Assembly (NCBI GenBank): GCA_026388315.1
Contig: JAPLKA010000084.1
Span: 1-64,000 of the forward strand
From: Pseudomonadota bacterium
GTDB taxonomy: Bacteria; Desulfobacterota; Syntrophorhabdia; Syntrophorhabdales; Syntrophorhabdaceae
Reading direction: 5' to 3'
Length of the DNA: 64,000 nt
A program made the translations under genes and the position numbers. Numbering within the stretch: position 1 is the stretch's first letter; the number at the start of each line of letters is the position of its first letter. The notes below the pieces were generated by a model that was not told the origin of the DNA, did no database searches, and worked only from the letters and a program-made list of their open reading frames with translations. Positions 1 to 7,147 of the stretch are shown piece after piece.

Positions 1-1
1 C

Positions 2-1288
2 AGAGGCGACATCGAGGATAACAGCACAATAAACTTTGATGCTGCCATGGATGTTTCAGGTGTTGAAAGAATCGCTCCTCTCTTTTTTTTTGACAGCAAA
101 ACCACTAAAGGTGAACTCGAACTCAATGTGGTAGTGAGAAGCTTAAAGTTCCCCGTAAAAAAGCTACCATACATAAACGGATATGCAAAGATACGCAACG
201 GCATTTTAAAACTGCCGCAGATGCATAAACCATTCGAAGATATCAACCTCACATCAACCTTTCAAGGTGATAACTTTAATATTGATGTGAATAATTTAAA
301 GTTTGACAAGAACATTCTCAACACCGGAACACTCCATGTCGAAGGGTTTGAATTCCCCCGTTTTTCCCTCTTTATCAACATGGATAATTTTGAATACGAT
401 GATTTACAACCTGCCGGAGACTTTGAAATTCCCGTGGTTTATAAGAACAGTATAATGTCGAATGCAAGCGGCGACATATTCTTGCGGACAAAAAAGATAA
501 AAATAGGCATTGTAACGGGCGAAAACCTCAACATCAAAGGAGCATTCAACAATAGAATACTGAATGTTTCTGAATTGAAGATGGATTCTCTTGAAGGTAA
601 TGTGGATTCCCATGGTTCAATAGATTTTTCAGCCCCGCTCCCGCATATGTATGCAAATGGAAAATTGAACAACATTGCGAGTGGGGTTTTTCTAGAATCA
701 TTTGGTGGAAAGTCACAGGTAATAGAAGGCAAAACAACTATATACGGGCATATAGACTCATCAGGAAAAACTATGAAAGAACTGTCCGGCAATATAAGCG
801 GTGATCTTGCCATATACAGTCAAAATGGGTTAATAAAGCGCTGGAATCTGCTCTCGAAGATTTTCGGACTCCTCAACGTATATGACGTCTTCCGGGGAAA
901 ATCCGACCTGGCAAAGGAGGGTCTTCCGTATACAAGGATGGGTGCAACTTTTTCAATAAAGAATGGTATATTCAGCACAAAAAACTTCCTTATAGACAGC
1001 CCCTCCATGCTGATTAACGGTGACGGTAAACTGAACATGAAAAAGAATGAAATAGACGGTACCATTACTGTATCACCCCTTGTGACGGTGGACAGAACAA
1101 TAGACAGGATACCCATCCTGAGGAACATCCTGAAAGAAAAGGAAAAGGGGTTTCTCTATGTAGTGTATAATGTAAAAGGCCAGTTAGACAACCCTGATAT
1201 TAATGTCAGCTTTACGAACAGTGTGGGGCATAAAACCATTGAAATTTTGAAGAACATATTAGTGCTGCCGAAAGGAATGTTTGAATGA
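2..1288 (+). CDS. AsmA-like C-terminal domain protein (5' end cut off)
   Basis: The frame is open from base 2 with no start or stop before the first internal ATG at 47, so the gene begins outside the window. The visible 429 codons are beta-rich and low in cysteine. The end resembles the AsmA/YhdP C-terminal region: a repeat-like segment around TFSIKNGIFSTKNFLIDSPS, then a conserved tail with VTVDRTIDRIPILRNIL. Family members span the periplasm or are anchored in the inner membrane and are linked to lipid transport or outer-membrane assembly. The function here is inferred from that resemblance only. The stop overlaps the next gene's ATG (ATGA), which suggests co-transcription. Confidence 0.7.
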   Translation, partial: RGDIEDNSTINFDAAMDVSGVERIAPLFFFDSKTTKGELELNVVVRSLKFPVKKLPYINGYAKIRNGILKLPQMHKPFEDINLTSTFQGDNFNIDVNNLKFDKNILNTGTLHVEGFEFPRFSLFINMDNFEYDDLQPAGDFEIPVVYKNSIMSNASGDIFLRTKKIKIGIVTGENLNIKGAFNNRILNVSELKMDSLEGNVDSHGSIDFSAPLPHMYANGKLNNIASGVFLESFGGKSQVIEGKTTIYGHIDSSGKTMKELSGNISGDLAIYSQNGLIKRWNLLSKIFGLLNVYDVFRGKSDLAKEGLPYTRMGATFSIKNGIFSTKNFLIDSPSMLINGDGKLNMKKNEIDGTITVSPLVTVDRTIDRIPILRNILKEKEKGFLYVVYNVKGQLDNPDINVSFTNSVGHKTIEILKNILVLPKGMFE

Positions 1289-2172
1289 GAAACTGGGGTC
1301 TAAATGATTCAATGAAAATAGGCATAATAGGCGCGGGCAAAGTGGGTACATCCGTCGGGCATGTGATGAAAGACAAAGGGCTTCATGTGGTGGCGGTATC
1401 TGATAAATTTGAAGCTCAGCTCAATGTTGCAAGGAACTATATGGGCAATGGGTTACTCTATACCCATGACAACATGGAAATCATCCAATCTTCAGATGTA
1501 ATTGCCATTACCACCCAGGATAGGGCAATTACAGAGGTGGCAGGCGAAATATACGAGAAATCGGAGAGGCTTGACGGTAAACTCTTTTTCCATACAAGTG
1601 GCGCACATCCGGCTTCTATTCTTTCACCACTTGATATGAAAGGGGCTCTTTTAGGCTCCCTTCACCCTTTACAGACCTTTCCTGATATTGAGAGTGCAAT
1701 CCGTGTTATCCCTGATACATATATATTTATTGACGGTCATGAAGAGGCAATTCCTGTTTTAACCCTTATAGGCAAGACAATCGGCTTTGATGTTGTGAGG
1801 ATAGAAGGGAAAAACAAGGTTCTCTACCATTTATCAGCGGTCTATGTATGCAATCTTTTGTGCGCCCTCCTCTATGCAGGACAGGACATTATGAATAAAG
1901 CCGGTGTGGAGCTTCAACCGTTTTTCCCTATCATAAAGGCCACATTGAAAAATATTGAAACCAAAGGTCCTCTCATGTCACTCACCGGTCCGGTCATCAG
2001 GGGTGATGCAGAGACCGTTTTCTCCCACCTCCAGGCGATGGAAGGCCTTGAACTCTATACAAAGGTCTACAAAGCCCTCTCTTCGGTAGCGCTTGATATG
2101 GTCAGGAAGAGAGGTGTGCTTGATGATGAGATACTTGAGAAGTTGCGGGAAATACTGGATAGTGAAAGGTAA
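1285..2172 (+). CDS. Rossmann-fold / DUF2520 oxidoreductase
   Basis: A 295-aa protein with an N-terminal dinucleotide-binding motif IGIIGAGKVGTS (about residues 12-23). It is followed by a ProC/F420-type Rossmann domain with SLHPLQTFPD near residue 125, typical of the Rossmann-like plus DUF2520 family. The C-terminal half is helical, as in 6-phosphogluconate dehydrogenase-like folds, and includes the conserved LYHLSAVYVCN segment. The family probably reduces or oxidises a small metabolite with NAD(P); the substrate is unknown. The ATG at 1285 overlaps the upstream stop and has AAGGA eight bases before it. A second ATG at 1312 (MKIGIIG) is also possible and matches the usual family start better. 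Confidence 0.8.
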   Translation: MRNWGLNDSMKIGIIGAGKVGTSVGHVMKDKGLHVVAVSDKFEAQLNVARNYMGNGLLYTHDNMEIIQSSDVIAITTQDRAITEVAGEIYEKSERLDGKLFFHTSGAHPASILSPLDMKGALLGSLHPLQTFPDIESAIRVIPDTYIFIDGHEEAIPVLTLIGKTIGFDVVRIEGKNKVLYHLSAVYVCNLLCALLYAGQDIMNKAGVELQPFFPIIKATLKNIETKGPLMSLTGPVIRGDAETVFSHLQAMEGLELYTKVYKALSSVALDMVRKRGVLDDEILEKLREILDSER

Positions 2173-2183
2173 AAGGTGCAAGC

Positions 2184-2210
2184 CTTAATCCTGCCGAAGG
2201 CAGGACAAGG
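2184..2210. repeat. Short palindromic repeat, copy 1
   Basis: CCTGCCGAAGGCAGG is a 15-base interrupted palindrome with flanks TTAAT and ACAAGG. Nearly the same sequence, inverted, lies at 30383-30410 after another gene, sharing about 21 bases with one mismatch. It resembles a dispersed REP-like hairpin and may serve as a terminator for the gene ending at 2172. Confidence 0.5.
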
Positions 2211-2321
2211 TGAAAGGAGCGGGCTGAAGGAGAAAGACCGACTTGAAGTGTCTATGAATTAATACAAAAGCGTTACCCATCAACCCGGAATAATCTGATA
2301 CCTATATGCATGTTCGGTCAA

Positions 2322-2600
2322 TCAAGCCTTCAAATACTGCTTTAAATCCCGATAATAGTTTTCATGAGGACCGATCATAACAAGTTCCAAGTCTTCACCA
2401 ATTTTTCGATATGCAAGCAGGTGCTGCATACTCTTAAGTTTAAACTTATGCACAAAAACTCCTCGCAGGTCACCTTTCTTTTCATCCCCGATGCTCGGGT
2501 CTTCCACAATTTTATTTATTTCTTGATCCAACGAATCCTTCTCCGGTTTAGACATCTTCTTTACTTTTTTCTCAAATGATCTGGACTGATATACTTTCAT
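2322..2600 (-). CDS. RelE/ParE-family toxin
   Basis: A 92-aa basic protein starting MKVYQSRSFEKKVKKMSK with FKLKSMQHLLAYRKI and LVMIGPHENYYRDLK. This is the pattern of short RelE/ParE-fold toxins: an N-terminal basic helix, a beta-hairpin carrying the LLAYR-type strand, and a C-terminal H-x-N-Y segment. RelE members cut mRNA on the ribosome and ParE members poison gyrase; which applies cannot be told here. It lies six bases downstream of the ParD-like antitoxin on the minus strand, so the pair forms one operon and the last (distal) recognised cassette of the integron array. Confidence 0.8.
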   Translation of the reverse strand: MKVYQSRSFEKKVKKMSKPEKDSLDQEINKIVEDPSIGDEKKGDLRGVFVHKFKLKSMQHLLAYRKIGEDLELVMIGPHENYYRDLKQYLKA

Positions 2601-2606
2601 TAAGGT

Positions 2607-2825
2607 CTATCCAAAAATGTATTCGGTCTTCTCTCCCTGATCCAGTTCGTCCAATCCAATTAACATTTCTTTGATAAGAGAATATGGCAGGTCAGGATTT
2701 TCTTCGACACATTTGCCCATTTGTGCCCAGTGCTCAATCTGCCCGGCTAAAGATCTATGGTCAATTCGTCCAAATCTCTTTGCTTCACCTACAAGTCTTT
2801 CTGATATTCTTACTGCTGTAGCCAT
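2607..2825 (-). CDS. ParD-like antitoxin
   Basis: A 72-aa protein beginning MATAVRISERLVGEAKRFG followed by RSLAGQIEHWAQMGK. This is the signature of the ParD-like antitoxin family, with a short ribbon-helix-helix N-terminus and a toxin-binding C-terminal tail. It should neutralise the RelE/ParE toxin encoded directly downstream and repress their shared promoter in the 2826-2916 gap. The pair sits inside an integron cassette bounded upstream by the attC at 2917-2981; toxin-antitoxin pairs are common stabilising cargo in large cassette arrays. Confidence 0.8.
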   Translation of the reverse strand: MATAVRISERLVGEAKRFGRIDHRSLAGQIEHWAQMGKCVEENPDLPYSLIKEMLIGLDELDQGEKTEYIFG

Positions 2826-2916
2826 AATCGTTCCTCCGAATATCTTTATTGCAATATGCTATCATTATATGTCTATAGACTGCATAATACAACAAAAGAT
2901 TGCACATTCGTTCTGA

Positions 2917-2981
2917 GGGTAACACCAGGCATCAGCCAGAGGCCGGCTTTATGGCCGATTCGCTGCATCCATTCGTTATGT
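2917..2981 (-). other. attC site A
   Basis: Left box GGGTAAC (weak) and right box GTTATGT flank a hairpin core TCAGCCAGAGGCCGG / GGCCGATTCGCTG. It lies between the stop of the membrane-protein gene (3071) and the ParD-like start (2825). It belongs to the same sequence family as sites B, E, H and I. Confidence 0.7.
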
Positions 2982-3070
2982 GCGTCTACTATTTACCTTT
3001 TCTTTCATCTTGGCATCAAACTTTTCTTTGATGATAATGACCCGCTCGTGTTTCGGTACAGTCCGGTCAC

Positions 3071-3688
3071 TCAGTTTCTCTCCTCTGCCTTTTCGTGTTC
3101 ATGCTGCAGCCGCTTCTGCCTCTTGAAGAGCATGGTGAACGTGAGGCCCGTTAGAATTATGCAGAGAGTAGCATCGAAGTACACCCACCCCGGTAAGTTG
3201 ATCATGGAGCTTCGCCGAAGAACAGACAGCCCGGCCGACAGGGACATAAGGCACGCCCAAACCAGGGTGATGAGGCGACACCCTTGGATAAACTTTGGGT
3301 CGTTCCATCGTTCTTTGGGCACGTCTCTTCGGGCATACTGCAAAGCAAATGGCTTCCCCACCAATATGGTTAGCCACATGGTGCCGGCAAGTGCGGTGTT
3401 GGCCAATAAGTCCATGTTGTCTGCCACCCAGACCACCTTGAAGAGATTCACGAGAACAACGCAAAAGCAGAAAAAAAACAACGTTCCCCACTGAAGAATA
3501 TAGCCCCGTCTCAGTTCACCAAACCCGAACACGAGGGACGCAAAAAGACTTACAATTATGGCGCGTTCCAGGCTCATCAAGGTGTGACCAGCAAAAAAGA
3601 GAAAGAGCATCCAGGGAACAAAACCAAGTAGCAAAACACCGAGTTCTTTTAAGTCGCGCATATACCCTCCAAGAGATTTTGTAGTCAT
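3071..3688 (-). CDS. Unknown integral membrane protein, cassette-borne
   Basis: A 205-aa protein that I do not recognise. It contains about five or six hydrophobic segments, for example LGVLLLGFVPWMLFLFFAGH near the N-terminus, AIIVSLFASLVFGFG, a long run around GTLFFFCFCVVLVNLF, and a C-terminal FDATLCIILTGLTFTMLF. A basic, charged tail (KRQKRLQHEHEKAEE) follows. The arrangement of short helices resembles septation-protein-A or small inner-membrane proteins, but no diagnostic motif is seen. An alternative start is M10. It fills one cassette between attC sites B and A. Confidence 0.6.
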   Translation of the reverse strand: MTTKSLGGYMRDLKELGVLLLGFVPWMLFLFFAGHTLMSLERAIIVSLFASLVFGFGELRRGYILQWGTLFFFCFCVVLVNLFKVVWVADNMDLLANTALAGTMWLTILVGKPFALQYARRDVPKERWNDPKFIQGCRLITLVWACLMSLSAGLSVLRRSSMINLPGWVYFDATLCIILTGLTFTMLFKRQKRLQHEHEKAEERN

Positions 3689-3700
3689 GTTCTAAGGCCA

Positions 3701-3763
3701 GCCCAACACAAGCGTCAGCCAGAGCCCGCTTTCCGGGCGATTGGCTGTATGCCTTTGTTATGC
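3701..3763 (-). other. attC site B
   Basis: A perfect left box GCCCAAC and right box GTTATGC are 63 bases apart end to end. The core CAGCCA-GA-GCCCG / CGGGC-GAT-TGGCTG folds into two stems separated by an unpaired spacer and an extra T, as expected for an attC bottom strand. The upstream antitoxin gene stops inside it. Confidence 0.9.
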
Positions 3764-4041
3764 CATTCTTGAACGGATACTTTCCCTTCGTTGTATTTAT
3801 GAATAAGCATCGAGATGAGGGATTGATAGGGGAGACCTTCTTCAATCGCCTTTGCCTGGATTTTCTTTAGGTCTCGCTCGGTCATTCGGATGTTGATCCT
3901 TTTCTGTTTGGTCAAGCTATTGCGGGCATATTCCTCATACTGCTTCTTTTCTTTCTTGGTGAGATCGGAAACCCACTCTTCGGTTTCAAGCGACCTTGAT
4001 AGTTCCATTTCATCTTTATCAATATATTCTGCTTTTTTCAT
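3715..4041 (-). CDS. CopG-like antitoxin, pair 1
   Basis: A 108-aa protein with an acidic N-terminal half, a basic KRINIRMTERDLKKIQ segment (about residues 49-64), EEGLPYQSLIS and IHKY. This is the ribbon-helix-helix pattern of CopG-type antitoxins paired with BrnT-like toxins. It follows the toxin gene with a four-base overlap (toxin first, antitoxin second, as in brnTA). The last ten or so codons (after HNKGI) run into attC site B, so its C-terminus is written by the recombination site. It is a clear paralogue of the protein at 4444-4728. Confidence 0.75.
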   Translation of the reverse strand: MKKAEYIDKDEMELSRSLETEEWVSDLTKKEKKQYEEYARNSLTKQKRINIRMTERDLKKIQAKAIEEGLPYQSLISMLIHKYNEGKVSVQEWHNKGIQPIARKAGSG

Positions 4042-4316
4042 CTTTTTCCTCCTAAGCGCTTCTTCGTTGCCTTGCTGTTGGGTATTATTGTTTTTAAGAA
4101 TATTTTCTCACCATCCTCAACATACGGCACCGAATAGATATAGTCCTCGATCTTCACCAAGAATATTCTCTGATTCGGGTATTTCTCCGGGTTCGGATGC
4201 CTTATGCGGTCAACCAGATCTCCCGAGACAATAGCCAGTACAACTTGTTCAAACGACACTCCGCGCAGTTTTTTGAGCAACTCATTTTTGTCATCATTCC
4301 AGTCATAATATTTCAT
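4038..4316 (-). CDS. BrnT-like toxin, pair 1
   Basis: A 92-aa protein starting MKYYDWNDDKNELLKKLRGV, with SFEQVVLAIVSGDLVD, HPNPEKYPNQRIFLV and EKIFLKTIIPNSKATKK. The D-x-x-K-N start, the G-V-S-F-E block and the late strand resemble BrnT, a RelE-fold ribonuclease toxin. The usual family length is about 90 residues. It overlaps the antitoxin start by four bases. The region upstream to attC C (4317-4384) would hold the promoter. A DUF4258-type annotation is an alternative label for the same fold. Confidence 0.7.
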   Translation of the reverse strand: MKYYDWNDDKNELLKKLRGVSFEQVVLAIVSGDLVDRIRHPNPEKYPNQRIFLVKIEDYIYSVPYVEDGEKIFLKTIIPNSKATKKRLGGKR

Positions 4317-4384
4317 AAAAGTGTGCCTATTGTATTCTTCTTATAGAGTAGCCGAGTTTGATGCTTCTGTCAATCATTTTGAAG

Positions 4385-4446
4385 GCATAACGGGAAGCTA
4401 AGCCGGAGCGGCCCAAGGGGCCACGATTGGCTCCAGCGGCTTATTA
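4385..4446 (-). other. attC site C
   Basis: The left box GCATAAC is followed by the core AAGCCGGAGCGGCCC / GGGCCACGATTGGCTCC. The right box is degenerate (CTTATTA instead of GTTRRRY). It sits between the antitoxin stop at 4444 and the next toxin start at 4316, exactly where a cassette junction is expected. Confidence 0.75.
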
Positions 4447-4728
4447 AGCCTTTTTTCTCTCGATAAGATATCCGGAAACATACTTATGAATGATACTGGA
4501 TACCAACGTCTGGTAAGGTATGCCCTCTTGTACCGCGATAACCTGTACTTGATCCAAGTCTTTTGAAGACATGCGAATGTTTATCCGCTTGTCTTTTTGC
4601 AGTGTATTTTTTGCATACTGCTGGAGCTTCTTGATTTCCTTCTTCGCATTCTTAACTGGTACCCATTCTCCACGTTCATATGATTCAAGGATATCTTTTT
4701 CCTCATCATCCAGGATTATCTTTTTCAT
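4444..4728 (-). CDS. CopG-like antitoxin, pair 2
   Basis: A 94-aa paralogue of the antitoxin at 3715-4041: KRINIRMSSKDLDQVQ, QEGIPYQTLVSS and IIHKY align directly. The N-terminal part is acidic (LDDEEKDILESYERGEW). It overlaps the toxin gene by four bases and ends in attC site C. It probably binds the toxin through the N-terminal or C-terminal extension and DNA through the ribbon-helix-helix, repressing the operon. Divergence from pair 1 is large enough that cross-neutralisation is uncertain. Confidence 0.75.
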   Translation of the reverse strand: MKKIILDDEEKDILESYERGEWVPVKNAKKEIKKLQQYAKNTLQKDKRINIRMSSKDLDQVQVIAVQEGIPYQTLVSSIIHKYVSGYLIERKKA

Positions 4729-5003
4729 TTCTTTTCCCTCACATACTTGTTTGTAGCTTTTCTGCTAGGTATAATTGTTTTAAGAAATATCTCTTCATTG
4801 TGTTCAACATAAGGAACAAGATATGCGTATGCATCAATCATTAACACAGCAATTTTCTGTCCTGGATACCTTTCTTGATTTGGATGTTCAATGGTATCGA
4901 GAACTTCACCTCTTTCCATTAGCAGGACAACTTGCTCAAAGCAAACGCCCCTATTGTTCTTTAACAATTCATTCTTTTCATTGTCCCATCTGAATATATT
5001 CAT
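4725..5003 (-). CDS. BrnT-like toxin, pair 2
   Basis: A 92-aa paralogue of the toxin at 4038-4316, with the same length and frame of conserved blocks: RWDNEKNELLKNNRGVCFEQ, HPNQERYPGQK and EIFLKTIIPSRKATNK. It is the first gene of a two-gene cassette whose upstream boundary is attC D. Two adjacent cassettes with homologous pairs suggest either cassette duplication followed by divergence or independent capture of related cassettes. Confidence 0.7.
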   Translation of the reverse strand: MNIFRWDNEKNELLKNNRGVCFEQVVLLMERGEVLDTIEHPNQERYPGQKIAVLMIDAYAYLVPYVEHNEEIFLKTIIPSRKATNKYVREKK

Positions 5004-5059
5004 ATGCTTATATTACGACAACGTGTGCCTTATGTCAATATATTTTTGTGGCTTTTTTG

Positions 5060-5112
5060 GCATAATCGCCATCACCCAGAGCGTAGCGATTGGGTGTATG
5101 GGGTGGTTATGT
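5060..5112 (-). other. attC site D
   Basis: The left box GCATAAT and right box GTTATGT enclose TCACCCAGAGCGTAGCGATTGGGTG, a shortened relative of the common core of this array. The 53-base site lies between the amidohydrolase stop (5163) and the BrnT-like start (5003). Confidence 0.75.
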
Positions 5113-5162
5113 GGAGTTTTTTGTTGTTTTTTCCGTGTCAATAATGCCTCTGTTTTCACAGG

Positions 5163-6251
5163 TTACTTACTTTTTAAAAACGCCCCCTTGGTCTCTACTG
5201 CTTTCCGAAATTCAAATGGCTTGGACTGCTTGAACTGCCCCGTGACATCGCCTACCCGATCAAGCTCGTTCACCAGATCGAGCTTCAAAACCGGGCTGCC
5301 CTCTTTTAACTGCAGCTTATCGAGATAGACCCAGATGATGTTCGGACTTATTGTAGACTCGAAGTAATAGGCCCGCTTGGTAAGATCGGCCACCGTCCGC
5401 CAACGAGTGGAAGAAATGTTGGGCCTTAGCGGGTCGGAAACCCCAAAGGGCGCTGACACGTTTCGCATCACACTCAGCAGGTACGCAATCGTTTCGCGCT
5501 TGTTTTCCGGCTTGGGCAGGCTTTCCAGATATCGCGCAGCACGGACGAAGCGGTCAGGGGACTGCTCTGAACCGGGCAAATCCTTAGCACCACCGAACGG
5601 CTTGTATTGCTTGAGGTTGGCAAGCTGTTCATCGAAGGGCGGCGAATTTGTCATGACCGTGTACTTGCGATCGTGATAGATTTTGGGCCTGCCATCGATG
5701 TACTCGATCACGGCCGAGTCTCCCGTCGCATCAGCCAGTGCTAAATGCCCGGCTGCTACTCTGTTCGTCGAGCCCATAGGGCCTGTGACTATCTGGAACG
5801 GTTTTGTTTCAATGAATCTGACCGCATCTGCCACAGTCTCGAAGCTATCCAGGAAGTATTGGGTTGCCAGGGTGAAGGATATGCCGGGGATGGACTCATC
5901 TCTCTTACCGTAATCCGACTCCGCCAGCCATAGCGGGTTGACGGCCAAACCTTTCTCGTTCATACCGTCAACAGTCATGATATTGTAGCCCGAAGCTATC
6001 AGGCTCCCGTACTTCGACGTCCACTTGAGCGAATTCTTGCCGACTCCGCCATCTCTCTGGATTCCCCGTGGAAAAACCCAGAGGTCGGTCTTCATGTCTT
6101 CGAACCAGTCCATATTGCGGCCGACTACGATTGCTTGTCCATTGTTGTTCCACAATACCCTGGAACAAGGATATACGGGGCAAACAAACAAGGCCAATAA
6201 AATCAGGGCCATTAAACATGCACTCCATAATTGTTTTTTTAGATTGCTCAT
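5163..6251 (-). CDS. Exported linear-amide C-N hydrolase (Ntn, PVA/CGH-like)
   Basis: A 362-aa protein of the choloylglycine hydrolase / penicillin V acylase superfamily. The start at 6251 has GGAGG five bases upstream; the longer frame to 6440 would read through attC E. A hydrophobic signal segment (about residues 10-24) ends before PCSR. Cys29 would become the N-terminal nucleophile after cleavage. VVGRNMDW follows near residue 43, as in the family, where Cys, Asp, Asn and Arg form the active site. Substrates in the family include penicillin V, bile-salt amides and acyl-homoserine lactones; none can be assigned. As integron cargo it could detoxify an amide antibiotic or quench signals (inference). 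Confidence 0.8.
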   Translation of the reverse strand: MSNLKKQLWSACLMALILLALFVCPVYPCSRVLWNNNGQAIVVGRNMDWFEDMKTDLWVFPRGIQRDGGVGKNSLKWTSKYGSLIASGYNIMTVDGMNEKGLAVNPLWLAESDYGKRDESIPGISFTLATQYFLDSFETVADAVRFIETKPFQIVTGPMGSTNRVAAGHLALADATGDSAVIEYIDGRPKIYHDRKYTVMTNSPPFDEQLANLKQYKPFGGAKDLPGSEQSPDRFVRAARYLESLPKPENKRETIAYLLSVMRNVSAPFGVSDPLRPNISSTRWRTVADLTKRAYYFESTISPNIIWVYLDKLQLKEGSPVLKLDLVNELDRVGDVTGQFKQSKPFEFRKAVETKGAFLKSK

Positions 6252-6283
6252 GTCATCCTCCTTCTTCATATGGTTATCTTTCT

Positions 6284-6352
6284 GCCTAAAACACAAAGCT
6301 GAGCCAGAGGCAACGCTCTTTGTTGCCGATTGGCTCCAGAGATTTGTTGGAA
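6284..6352 (-). other. attC site E
   Basis: The core CTGAGCCAGAGGCAACG / CGTTGCCGATTGGCTCCAG forms a long hairpin. The left box is GCCTAAAAC-like and the right box GTTGGAA. It lies 33 bases upstream of the amidohydrolase start and downstream of the gene-less cassette. Confidence 0.75.
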
Positions 6353-6525
6353 CTTTTTTGCCTCTATCTGCTTCTCCATGTTTTTGTTTTATTATATCTT
6401 CTATTCCGTTTTTTGTCTTTATTCTTATCTCAACTTTCAATAAGATGAAAACCTGCCATTTTCAAGAACCTTCCTTTTTACCTTCCTGTACTCAAATAAA
6501 GACATTTTTCAAAAGGTTTCCAAGA

Positions 6526-6546
6526 TTATATTCACAGTGAATATAA
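6526..6546. repeat. Perfect 21-base palindrome
   Basis: Arms TTATATTCAC and GTGAATATAA flank one central A. It is the first of three such palindromes inside a gene-less cassette; the core CACAGTG recurs at 6634-6640. Confidence 0.75.
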
Positions 6547-6604
6547 ATAATATATGATTGTTCAAGCCCAAGCCTGTATTGACTTTACAGAGATTTCCTG
6601 TTTT

Positions 6605-6621
6605 ACACCAACAGTTGGTGT
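6605..6621. repeat. Perfect 17-base palindrome
   Basis: ACACCAACAGTTGGTGT has eight-base arms about a central A. It is followed directly by TAGCGCTA and then by the palindrome at 6628-6646. Confidence 0.75.
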
Positions 6622-6627
6622 TAGCGC

Positions 6628-6646
6628 TACAGACACAGTGTCTGTA
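6628..6646. repeat. Perfect 19-base palindrome
   Basis: TACAGACACAGTGTCTGTA has nine-base arms about a central A. Together with its neighbours it could form a protein-binding array or a cruciform. Confidence 0.75.
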
Positions 6647-6680
6647 ATCGCCAAAAATAATCTGAAATCGAATTTCTTTT

Positions 6681-6736
6681 CCATAACGCAGAGTTGAGCC
6701 GGAGCGTTAGCGATCGGCTCCAACGACTGGTTGGCC
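6681..6736 (-). other. attC site F
   Basis: The left box CCATAAC and right box GTTGGCC enclose GTTGAGCCGGAGCG / CGATCGGCTCCAAC, 56 bases in all. The VapC gene stops inside it at 6707. Confidence 0.85.
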
Positions 6737-7147
6737 AATATATTCAACATGAAGACCTGAATTCTTTGCAGCCATAAATTGCCTTATGTCAGACGTTATA
6801 AACAAGTCAGCCCCCCATTCAAGGGCACATGCGACATGAAGAGAGTCCATAGCGCGTAACGCATTGTTCTCCAAGAGTTTTACCGAGCGCGAGACTACTG
6901 AAGGTGTTATATGCAAAACCGTTATATCGCTGACATCATTCAACAGTTGTTTTTTTACGGCACGATAATCAACAAGAGTTAAAATATTTTCTCTCAGTCG
7001 CCTATTGAGGCCAGAAATAATTTCGGGCACCAAAACAACAGAGAAAGCTAACTCCGAAGCATCTTCCAAGAAACATTCCAGTTTTTCGCTGCCGATCTCT
7101 TGCACATATCTTTTGGCAAACGATGATGAATCAACTGCAAGCTTCAT
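6707..7147 (-). CDS. VapC-like PIN-domain toxin
   Basis: A 146-aa PIN-domain protein with MKLAVDSSSFAKRYVQE (Asp6 as first acidic residue), NALRAMDSLHVACALEWGA and LFITSDIRQ. These give the expected three or four Mg-binding acidic positions of a PIN ribonuclease. It starts four bases before the antitoxin stop and stops within attC F, so its last ten residues are encoded by the recombination site. VapC toxins cleave tRNA or rRNA; the target is not predictable here. Confidence 0.85.
   Translation of the reverse strand: MKLAVDSSSFAKRYVQEIGSEKLECFLEDASELAFSVVLVPEIISGLNRRLRENILTLVDYRAVKKQLLNDVSDITVLHITPSVVSRSVKLLENNALRAMDSLHVACALEWGADLFITSDIRQFMAAKNSGLHVEYIGQPVVGADR

Larger units (their letters stand above)
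6353..6680. other. Gene-less cassette with perfect palindromes
   Basis: No credible gene is seen on either strand between attC sites E and F. The segment is AT-rich and contains three perfect odd-length palindromes (6526-6546, 6605-6621, 6628-6646) and the 8-base palindrome TAGCGCTA (6622-6629). Each of the three long ones is centred on a single A. Gene-less cassettes can carry promoters or small RNAs; which applies here is unknown. Confidence 0.6.

Noticed and set aside
2211-2321. A further attC downstream of the RelE-like toxin
   Set aside because: GTTACCC near 2271 is present but I find no matching left box or hairpin, so the array's distal boundary is left undefined.
2856-3494. Long plus-strand frame of 212 codons
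   Set aside because: It lies opposite the membrane-protein gene, crosses attC A and has shadow-like composition rich in Cys, Ser and Arg.
6252-6440. 63-codon N-terminal extension of the amidohydrolase
   Set aside because: It reads through attC E, lacks a ribosome site and precedes the true signal peptide; GGAGG before 6251 decides the start.
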